Shown here: positions 1 to 5,104 of the stretch, in pieces
How the letters are laid out: each line of letters opens with the position of its first letter
Numbering within the stretch: the first letter of the stretch is position 1
DNA from: Oscillospiraceae bacterium
GTDB taxonomy: Bacteria > Bacillota > Clostridia > Saccharofermentanales > Saccharofermentanaceae
Assembly (NCBI GenBank): GCA_902803695.1
Contig: CADCQX010000291.1
Location: 1 to 5,104 of the forward strand
Direction of reading: 5' to 3'
Length of the DNA stretch: 5,104 nucleotides
Program-made: the position numbers and the translations under genes
Notes under the pieces: generated by a model
What the model was told of the DNA's origin: nothing
The model's input: the letters and a program-made list of their open reading frames with translations, nothing else
Database searches by the model: none

Positions 1-47
1 AGACACAGAAACGCCGCTAATGATCTGTTAATCCGTCTTGAAACCAA
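1..47 (-). CDS. N-terminal fragment of a further gene, TTG start, likely secreted or membrane protein (runs off window)
   Basis: Fifteen codons are visible from a TTG at 47: (M)VSRRINRSLAAFLC, open to the window edge. The other two minus-strand frames carry stops in this stretch (TAG at 17-19, TAA at 28-30), so only this frame is open. The start has a consensus ribosome binding site and a promoter upstream. The basic SRRINR segment leading into LAAFLC looks like the n-region and beginning of the hydrophobic core of a signal peptide or membrane segment. Resemblance to MYFRRVAATILL of the complete paralogue is only suggestive. Too little is visible to name a function. The terminator at 146-172 makes it a separate transcription unit from the genes to its right. 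Confidence 0.6.
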   Translation of the reverse strand, partial: MVSRRINRSLAAFLC

Positions 48-55
48 AGGTTCCA

Positions 56-61
56 CCTCCT
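56..61 (-). promoter_or_regulatory. Consensus ribosome binding site AGGAGG for the left-edge gene
   Basis: The minus strand reads AGGAGGTG from 61 to 54, an eight-base match to the complement of the 16S rRNA 3' end. The spacer from AGGAGG to the TTG at 47 is 8 nt. No ATG or GTG lies at a usable distance, so this site decides the TTG start. Confidence 0.7.
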
Positions 62-88
62 AGACAAAACTAACCCTTCCCTACTCGG

Positions 89-115
89 ATTATAGCCCAT
101 ATCGTCTCTTATCAA
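89..115 (-). promoter_or_regulatory. Sigma-A-type promoter for the left-edge gene
   Basis: On the minus strand a perfect TATAAT (89-94) is preceded by TTGATA (110-115, five of six consensus bases). The 15-nt spacer is short; an alternative TTTTGA at 112-117 gives 17 nt but a poorer hexamer. Initiation near position 82 would leave a leader of about 35 nt before the TTG at 47. Its place between a terminator and a strong ribosome binding site supports a real promoter. Confidence 0.55.
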
Positions 116-145
116 AATACGTTTATATTATTTTTGTGTTAAGAA

Positions 146-172
146 ATCAGCCGTCCCATCGGAACGGCTGAT
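146..172 (-). terminator. Rho-independent terminator after the small gene
   Basis: ATCAGCCGT (146-154) is perfectly complementary to ACGGCTGAT (164-172). Two further G-C pairs (155-156 with 161-162, bulged base at 163) close a 4-nt loop. On the minus strand the stem is followed by a short T-rich TTTCTT run, about 27 nt after the TAA of the small gene. A T run at 180-185 on the plus strand sits 8 nt past the stem, so plus-strand termination is less likely. The hairpin separates the operon end from the promoter at 89-115. Confidence 0.7.
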
Positions 173-199
173 ATCATACTTTTTTACTTCAGTAGTATC

Positions 200-661
200 T
201 TAATCGTCGAAAACCTCTTCATAAGCCGCGACCATAGCCTCGGAATTCTCTACGAGATACGGATCACTGAAGCCCTCTTCCAGGATAAAAGACAAAGACA
301 CATATTCAAATTCGCCGGCAACGGTAATATAGTCGATCTCAATAATCCTGTTACCGCTCTGGTAAAATCCGATCAAAAAACTCATGTCTCCCAGGAGTTC
401 CTTATATTCTTCGATCTCCTCATCTGTCATCTCGCCTAAAAGCATCTGCATCAACGTATCAGTTCCGAGATTGAATACAAGATATCCCTGAGAACCTGTA
501 TTCATATATTCATCTTCGTTAAGAGACAAATTACCGACCGTTGATGTCTTAAAGGATTCAATGCTGCATTTGCAGCCGCAATGATAACGGCCAATACTTT
601 TCTTAAATCCTTCATGTCTTTTCTCCTTCGAAAAATATCTTCCTAAATATTCATCAAACAT
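200..661 (-). CDS. Small acidic protein of unknown family, probably a lipoprotein gene frameshifted near its signal peptide
   Basis: The open frame runs from an ATG at 661 to TAA at 200 (153 codons). I do not recognise the family. The body, from about residue 40, is acidic (NLSLNEDEYMNTG, GEMTDEEIEEYKELLGDMS, ending AAYEEVFDD) with alternating strand-like stretches (YLVFNLGTD, IIEIDYITVAGEFEYVSLSF). This suggests a small folded alpha/beta or beta domain. The ATG at 661 has no ribosome binding site, and its first 30 residues (MFDEYLGRYFSKEKRHEG) look neither like a signal peptide nor like the body. In contrast, an ATG at 615 in the next frame has AAGGAG at a 7-nt spacing and encodes a signal-like MKDLRKVLAVIIAAA. 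Losing one base (or 3n+1 bases) around 566-590 would explain the layout: restoring it joins that signal to a Cys near codon 568 in the body frame (CGCKCS). The likely ancestral product is therefore a small secreted lipoprotein of roughly 135-140 residues. The gene follows the large paralogue by about 100 nt and may be the tail of the same transcript. It is either a decayed gene or an assembly error. Confidence 0.6.
   Translation of the reverse strand: MFDEYLGRYFSKEKRHEGFKKSIGRYHCGCKCSIESFKTSTVGNLSLNEDEYMNTGSQGYLVFNLGTDTLMQMLLGEMTDEEIEEYKELLGDMSFLIGFYQSGNRIIEIDYITVAGEFEYVSLSFILEEGFSDPYLVENSEAMVAAYEEVFDD
502..615 (-). other. Out-of-frame start and signal-peptide segment of the small gene (37-codon ORF)
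   Basis: This ATG at 615 has the best ribosome binding site of the region (AAGGAG at 623-628, spacer 7 nt). It encodes MKDLRKVLAVIIAAANAAL: a charged n-region, then an Ala/Ile/Val-rich hydrophobic core. The frame then degenerates into NPLRHQRSVICLLTK and stops at TGA 502-504. The signal-like start followed by unrelated sequence indicates that it belongs to the body encoded in the neighbouring frame. A genuine 37-residue peptide is possible but less likely. Confidence 0.55.
623..628 (-). promoter_or_regulatory. Strong Shine-Dalgarno (AAGGAG) for the ATG at 615
   Basis: The minus strand reads CGAAGGAGAAAAGACATG, a near-ideal gram-positive ribosome binding site 7 nt before the ATG. It lies inside the longer frame that starts at 661, which argues that the 661 start is not the real one. 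Confidence 0.75.
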
Positions 662-691
662 ATTTTACACAAAGAATTAAGATCATGTCCT
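662..691 (-). promoter_or_regulatory. Possible weak promoter for the small gene
   Basis: On the minus strand TAAAAT (662-667) lies 18 nt downstream of AGGACA (686-691), which matches four of six bases of the -35 consensus. Initiation would fall near 655, after the ATG at 661 and before the Shine-Dalgarno at 623-628, which again favours the 615 start. AT-rich DNA often produces such matches by chance, and read-through from the large genes is equally possible because no terminator hairpin is seen after 719. Confidence 0.3.
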
Positions 692-718
692 AAAACTATC
701 GGCAATTTATGGCACGGG

Positions 719-3034
719 TTATCCCAAACTGTCCAGATAAGATTGAACTTTTGTGTTAATGGAAGAGATGACAGTATCGAGGTCTTTTTCTCCGTCAAGA
801 TAGCCGCGGGACTCTTCGAGAATAATGTAGACAACTGTCATATCGTAGACATCTGCTCTTTCAAAATCGTCAGTAAGCGAGTCGAGCTGGTTCTGGGTTC
901 TCTCTAACGGATCATATAGATTGTCGTTTCTGTCTATAGCTTCTGACTGGAACTTAGCGAGATTATCCTTAAACTCCTTGGCATCGTTTTGGTAGTTGTT
1001 GCTTTGGAGCATACTCATCGCTTTTCTATTAACTGAGATGTAGTCATTATTAAGCTGGACTTCAGTACTCAGAAGATATTTTGTGAAATCGATGCAGGCA
1101 TCCTTAACTCCCGTATTGGCACAAACGGATACGGAAGATATGATCTGTGCATCAGGACCTGCTCCGTCATACGAAGGAATACCGCAAAGTTTCAGATTCG
1201 AATCACTGACCAATGCCGATGTATAAGTTCCGAAAAATCCTCCTGATATAAAAGTGTACGGAGGGGTCTTTCTCTCATATGGATACGGATACAGGAACTC
1301 CGTGAAATATCCCTGATCATTTTCGAAATCGGTAGCAGGAACAAATTCTTTTACAAAGGTTAATAGCGAACGGAATTCCTCTGTATTAAAGTCAGCCTTT
1401 CCGTCTTTGAGCCAGGAACTGCTCATCGAGTTTAATAGGAGCTCCAGATATCTTTTTCGAGTATAAGAATAAGAGATAGGATCGTTATCCTCGCAGGATG
1501 AAGTAACAAACTCTCTGTACTTATCGAACGTGAAACCTTCTTTATCCATATAATCTTTTGGAATCATGACACCGTTAATGAGAAAGCCCGACGGGATAAT
1601 ATAATGTTTGTCGCCTGTGGCAGTAAAGTCATAGATCTCGGAGTAATATTCGTCGTATTTCATTTCGATATCTTCACTCATATCCAGGAAGTAATCGTCG
1701 TTCATGAAAGCAGACAGCACATACGAATTAAATACCAGATCAGGGCCGGTCTCAGACTTGATCTCCTGAGAAACGGAATCATAGTATTGCTGAAGCTGTT
1801 CAGACGTGAAAAGATCGAGCTCGGTTACTGATCTTACAACAGGCTTTATGAAGTATTTATTGTCAGCTCTGTTATATCGAAGGATAGCCTCATACTGATC
1901 ATTTTTAAGTTCGGTAACGGCCAGGGCATTGATGAGCATCTTGCCTGCATTCGGATTTCTGCTTTGCTTCTCAAGAGTAATGATCCTAAGTCCCAAGGTG
2001 AATTTTTCCATCAAATCTTTTCCTGCAAGGATAACCCTGTCTTCTTCAACGCTTAAAAGCGTCACGTCATACATATTCAAAAGATTAACATCGCATTCCA
2101 CATACGAGAGATATAGTTCGTCTCCGCAATAGATCCCGTCGGATTTTAGCATGTAACGCCTTCCGTCAAAGCCCTCGATTTCATTAGTCACACCATCAGA
2201 ATAGTAACTGCTGAAATCTCCAAAAGAGCGTGATGCTTTATCGAATGTGATCCTTACTCGCTCACCCGAATAGTAAGCATAGGTTTCCCAACTCTCACCC
2301 TCAATAACGATCGAGTCGCCTGTATCATAGATATAGTCCAAATACATTGCCTCGCACTCAGTCTCTGAAAGATCCAAACTGCCTATATGTTCCGAATCCT
2401 CGAAAACATCTATAGTCATGCTGGAAGTATAATAATCTTCACCATAAACGTTGGAGCTGGTTACCAGAATATTGTCTGACTGAACAGCCTGAAAAAGATC
2501 ATCTCCCGGTACTATTAGATCTGTCGGTACAGGCTCACTAAGCGTATTACTGTCTGTGTCCCAAGTTATGTAGTTCAATACATAACCTTCTTTAGCGGAT
2601 GAGTGCGTTAAAAGAGGAATCTTAAAGTCATCACCTTCAGCCGTAACTCCCAAAAATATCTGATCCACGATCGAAAGATCATAACTGTACTCATTTTGGC
2701 AGATAAGATTTCCTTCCAGATCAAAAAGGCCAAACATCCTGTTATAGTAACTATAAGTATCGTCGCCATAATCTATACCGCCTGATTTTGAAACAAACAG
2801 TTTATCTCCAAAAACAGCTGTATAGTAGTCAAAGCTTTCGATCTCATTATACGGATCCAAGAAATCGCACGGATTATAAATATCCGCCTTGTACCATGGG
2901 TCATCTTCTTTGATGATCACGTTGGACGAACGCGGCTCGTTATTCTTTTTCTTTTTACACGAAGAAAAACTCAATGCCATTCCCGTAAGCATTGACGATA
3001 ACAGTATCGTTGCCGCTACTCTTCTGAAATACAT
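719..3034 (-). CDS. Propeller-like/extracellular solute-binding lipoprotein, paralogue 2 (complete, 771 aa)
   Basis: The start chosen is the ATG at 3034, giving 771 residues and ending at TAA (719-721). It is preceded by AAGGGG 10 nt upstream and opens directly into a lipoprotein signal peptide: MYFRR, a hydrophobic stretch to about residue 23, then FSSC with Cys26 as the likely lipidated residue, followed by KKKKNNE. The -3 Phe makes the lipobox imperfect. The frame extends 12 codons to a TTG at 3070, which has no ribosome binding site. Residues about 65-357 form a beta-rich propeller-like region (NYITWDTDSNTLSEPV, VTLLSVEEDRVILAG). Residues about 360-771 are a solute-binding domain: NPNAGK at 360, AILRYNRADNKYFIKP, GPDLVFN at 430, HYIIP, WLKDGKADF at 541, LCGIPSYDG near 617, and NTGVKDACIDFTKYLLSTE near 640-657. 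The protein matches the upstream gene throughout; in the block from SSVSV to FQSEA, 36 of 67 residues are identical by eye. The 28-nt gap implies co-transcription. It is probably a membrane-anchored surface protein for ligand capture. The ligand is unknown and no permease is nearby. Confidence 0.9.
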   Translation of the reverse strand: MYFRRVAATILLSSMLTGMALSFSSCKKKKNNEPRSSNVIIKEDDPWYKADIYNPCDFLDPYNEIESFDYYTAVFGDKLFVSKSGGIDYGDDTYSYYNRMFGLFDLEGNLICQNEYSYDLSIVDQIFLGVTAEGDDFKIPLLTHSSAKEGYVLNYITWDTDSNTLSEPVPTDLIVPGDDLFQAVQSDNILVTSSNVYGEDYYTSSMTIDVFEDSEHIGSLDLSETECEAMYLDYIYDTGDSIVIEGESWETYAYYSGERVRITFDKASRSFGDFSSYYSDGVTNEIEGFDGRRYMLKSDGIYCGDELYLSYVECDVNLLNMYDVTLLSVEEDRVILAGKDLMEKFTLGLRIITLEKQSRNPNAGKMLINALAVTELKNDQYEAILRYNRADNKYFIKPVVRSVTELDLFTSEQLQQYYDSVSQEIKSETGPDLVFNSYVLSAFMNDDYFLDMSEDIEMKYDEYYSEIYDFTATGDKHYIIPSGFLINGVMIPKDYMDKEGFTFDKYREFVTSSCEDNDPISYSYTRKRYLELLLNSMSSSWLKDGKADFNTEEFRSLLTFVKEFVPATDFENDQGYFTEFLYPYPYERKTPPYTFISGGFFGTYTSALVSDSNLKLCGIPSYDGAGPDAQIISSVSVCANTGVKDACIDFTKYLLSTEVQLNNDYISVNRKAMSMLQSNNYQNDAKEFKDNLAKFQSEAIDRNDNLYDPLERTQNQLDSLTDDFERADVYDMTVVYIILEESRGYLDGEKDLDTVISSINTKVQSYLDSLG

Positions 3035-3044
3035 GTATCCTGTT

Positions 3045-3050
3045 CCCCTT
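3045..3050 (-). promoter_or_regulatory. Ribosome binding site deciding the ATG start at 3034
   Basis: On the minus strand AAGGGG ends 10 nt before the ATG at 3034, within a purine-rich stretch that also has AAAGGA a little further upstream. The sequence before the alternative TTG at 3070 (ACAATCACTTA) has no Shine-Dalgarno. The spacing is slightly long, but the signal peptide starting right at this ATG supports it. Confidence 0.65.
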
Positions 3051-3062
3051 TTTCCTTTACTA

Positions 3063-5104
3063 TCAACCAATAAGTGATTGTACTTTGTTGTTTATCGAGT
3101 CAACAATACCTTCATCATCATTATATCCGAGCAGATACCCGGTAACATAGTTGTTGACGACAACAAGCACAACATAATTATAGTGAGTTACGCAGCTTAC
3201 ACTCTCGATCGCATCTTCTACACATTCCATTTTCTTCGCATCAGGTTCATAGTATCCCTTTTCATGAGCTTCAGCCTGGAACTTGGCAATATTACCCGAG
3301 AACTCCGACAGTTCTGATTTATACTTATCACTCATCAGCATACCCTGAGCTTCTTTATTCATGCAGAATCCTTCGCAGTTAAGCTGGATCTCCGTACTTA
3401 GGAGCGTTCTTATAAAATCGATGCATCCTTCCTTTACTCCGGTATTGGAAGTGACCGATGCACTAGACTCGAGATAAGCCACAGGTCCTGTTCCGTCCAA
3501 AGATGGAAGTCCGCACAGTACAGGCTCCAAAAATTTAGAGGCAGCAGTTGCATAATCTGATGATCCTATACATTCGACATACTTACATATGAGTGCGATC
3601 TTATTCGTAGGAGAACCGACACTATAGTGATCCCCATAATAAGATATGTTGTTCGCGAAAACATCCTCCGGCACATCCTTCACATACTGAAGAAGAGCAT
3701 TAAATGAATCGCTTCCAAAATCTACGGTTTTGTCCTTGATCCAATAATCACCCATAGCATCGAACATCGAAAGAAAATAGTATACTCTTGATGTGTTAAG
3801 TGACATCGGATCCGTATTATCACAAACTTCACTTACAAACTTTGAATATTCTTCAAAAGTAAAGCCCTTCTTCCCCTGATCAATATTTTTACCCTCGATC
3901 AAAAGACCGCTTATTCCATATTCCAACGGAATAACAAAATGCTTATCACCGGAAGCTGTAAGGTCATATATATTCGTGTAGTATTTCTCCTCATCCAAAT
4001 CAATGTCTTCGCTCAGATCAAGGAACATCTCATCAGTCAAAACACCTGATAACTCACCTGCATTAAAGACTATATCCGGACCATTGTCAGATCGGATCGC
4101 TTCCGTGAACTTTTTATAATACTCTTTGATCTCCGTTTCAGAAGCGATATTTACATCACGTATATTCATGGTCTCAGGTCTAATGAAGTACTTACTGTCT
4201 CCTCTGTTGAATCTTATGATCCCTTCTGTCAGCCCATAACTCAGAAGTGACGGAGAAAGCGCATTTATGACCATCTTTCCGGCATTCGGATTTCTCTTCT
4301 GCTTTTCAAGGAAGACTACTTCTTTTCCAAAACTGACGTTATACTGATCGACTTCATATCCGGACAGCACGACGCGGTTCTCCTCAACGGACAGGACGGT
4401 TACATCCCTAAAAGAACTCAGATTGTAATCGCAATCTGCATATGAGATATAAAGTTCATCTTCTACATATATTCCATCATTCTTTGCGCTATATAATCTG
4501 CCGTCAAAACCTCTTACACTTTGCTTAGAATATGAAGAACCAGCTTCTTTGACGTCTGTAACGGTTCCCTTCTGAACATCAAAAATGATCTCTGTCGAAT
4601 ATGTATCCGTGATATCTGACACATATCTCATACAGTTGAGAACCAGGATGCCGTCTTCTTCACGGATACTACGGAGCCATGAGTTTCCCATATCCATCTC
4701 ACTCAGATCTATTACTCCAACATTGTCTTCTCTGTTGTATACAAATAATCTCTGAATCATATCATCATATCCCATCTCAACAACAGCAAAATAGTTATCC
4801 GATGAATATGAACTGTAGAGATAGCTATTCTCTTTAAAATCTCCGTACTCCTCAACAGGCTCACTTAATGAGTTACTGTTAACATCCCATGTAACTTTGT
4901 AAATGACATCTTTTATCAAATCATAGTCTTCCATACTGAAGTAGATATCGATGTTATCATCTTCACGAAATGCACAGATATACCTGGCACTGCTGTATTC
5001 ATTACCGACGCACATTGTATTCTCGATCAATGGATCACCGTAGGAATCGAAAAGCATGAACATCTCATTATCTTTCATCAGTCCGCCTTCATCATATGTA
5101 AACC
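3063..5104 (-). CDS. Propeller-like/extracellular solute-binding lipoprotein, paralogue 1 (5' end outside window)
   Basis: About 679 residues are visible, ending at a TGA at 3063-3065. The ATG at 5078 is only an internal Met: the frame stays open to the window edge, adding FTYDEGGL, which aligns with FVSKSGGI around residue 80 of the downstream paralogue. About 80 N-terminal residues, presumably including a lipoprotein signal peptide, are therefore missing. The first 270 or so visible residues are beta-rich and aromatic/acidic, with segments such as KVTWDVNSNSLSEPV and VTVLSVEENRVVLSG that resemble propeller blades. The rest reads as an ABC-type solute-binding domain (family 1-like). It starts at NPNAGK (codons from 4292) and continues with EGIIRFNRGDSKYFIRP, GPDIVFN, GDKHFVIP, YWIKDKTVDF, LCGLPSLDG and NTGVKEGCIDFIRTLLSTE, all in the order expected of that fold. 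The likely site is the outer face of the membrane, capturing a solute, possibly a sugar or oligosaccharide; the ligand cannot be read from the sequence. The domain class is fairly secure, the propeller fold is an inference, and a transport role is unproven. Confidence 0.85.
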   Translation of the reverse strand, partial: FTYDEGGLMKDNEMFMLFDSYGDPLIENTMCVGNEYSSARYICAFREDDNIDIYFSMEDYDLIKDVIYKVTWDVNSNSLSEPVEEYGDFKENSYLYSSYSSDNYFAVVEMGYDDMIQRLFVYNREDNVGVIDLSEMDMGNSWLRSIREEDGILVLNCMRYVSDITDTYSTEIIFDVQKGTVTDVKEAGSSYSKQSVRGFDGRLYSAKNDGIYVEDELYISYADCDYNLSSFRDVTVLSVEENRVVLSGYEVDQYNVSFGKEVVFLEKQKRNPNAGKMVINALSPSLLSYGLTEGIIRFNRGDSKYFIRPETMNIRDVNIASETEIKEYYKKFTEAIRSDNGPDIVFNAGELSGVLTDEMFLDLSEDIDLDEEKYYTNIYDLTASGDKHFVIPLEYGISGLLIEGKNIDQGKKGFTFEEYSKFVSEVCDNTDPMSLNTSRVYYFLSMFDAMGDYWIKDKTVDFGSDSFNALLQYVKDVPEDVFANNISYYGDHYSVGSPTNKIALICKYVECIGSSDYATAASKFLEPVLCGLPSLDGTGPVAYLESSASVTSNTGVKEGCIDFIRTLLSTEIQLNCEGFCMNKEAQGMLMSDKYKSELSEFSGNIAKFQAEAHEKGYYEPDAKKMECVEDAIESVSCVTHYNYVVLVVVNNYVTGYLLGYNDDEGIVDSINNKVQSLIG

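Noticed and set aside
38..62. Possible tRNA 3' end (GGTTCC-like sequence on the plus strand)
   Set aside because: No cloverleaf or acceptor stem can be paired around it. The same bases read better as AGGAGGTG on the minus strand.
566..580. CGCKC as a metal-binding or zinc-ribbon motif in the small gene
   Set aside because: It lies exactly where the signal peptide of the adjacent frame should end, and no second cysteine pair exists in the body. It is better explained as shifted-frame or lipobox-region sequence.
711..730. GGG-ATAA-CCC hairpin at the end of the complete paralogue as a terminator
   Set aside because: The stem is only three base pairs and no T run follows, so termination there is not supported.
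1604..2132. Plus-strand open frames of 67-75 codons
   Set aside because: They lie inside the large minus-strand coding region, lack convincing ribosome binding sites, and encode no recognisable protein. They are antisense shadows.
2998..3034. Twin-arginine (Tat) signal from the RR in MYFRR
   Set aside because: The motif lacks the downstream F-L-K pattern, and the hydrophobic core ends at SSC followed by Lys residues, which fits a Sec-dependent lipoprotein.
2889..3317. Plus-strand frames of 62 and 79 codons around the junction of the two large genes
   Set aside because: Both are antisense to well-supported coding sequence, with no promoter or Shine-Dalgarno and low-complexity translations.

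Overview
The window is about 5.1 kb of moderately AT-rich DNA in which every supportable gene lies on the minus strand. The cues are gram-positive: strong AGGAGG-type ribosome binding sites, short lipoprotein signal peptides followed by a Lys/Asn-rich tether, and solute-binding lipoproteins with NPNAGK at the start of the binding domain. An anaerobic Clostridia member of the Bacillota (gut or rumen type) is the best guess, but the window alone does not fix the genus.

Reading in the direction of transcription (right to left), a large gene enters from the right edge and ends at 3063. It is followed after 28 nt by a second large gene (3034 to 719). The two products are paralogues along their whole comparable length. 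Each has a roughly 280-residue beta-rich, propeller-like N-terminal region and then a roughly 400-residue ABC-type extracellular solute-binding domain. The second gene shows a complete lipoprotein signal peptide. The first lacks its N-terminus only because the window ends. Tandem order, close spacing and similarity point to a duplication within one operon.

About 100 nt further on is a small acidic reading frame of unknown family (ending at 200). Its best translation start, an ATG with a strong Shine-Dalgarno and a signal-peptide-like sequence, is out of frame with the body. This suggests a frameshifted small lipoprotein gene or a one-base assembly error. A hairpin at 146-172 follows as a likely terminator.

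Beyond the terminator, a sigma-A-like promoter (perfect TATAAT), a full AGGAGGTG ribosome binding site and a TTG start mark the first 15 or so codons of another gene that leaves the left edge.

No permease, ATPase, sensor kinase, RNA gene, mobile element or CRISPR array is visible. If the two binding proteins serve a transporter, its membrane parts are outside the window or elsewhere in the genome.
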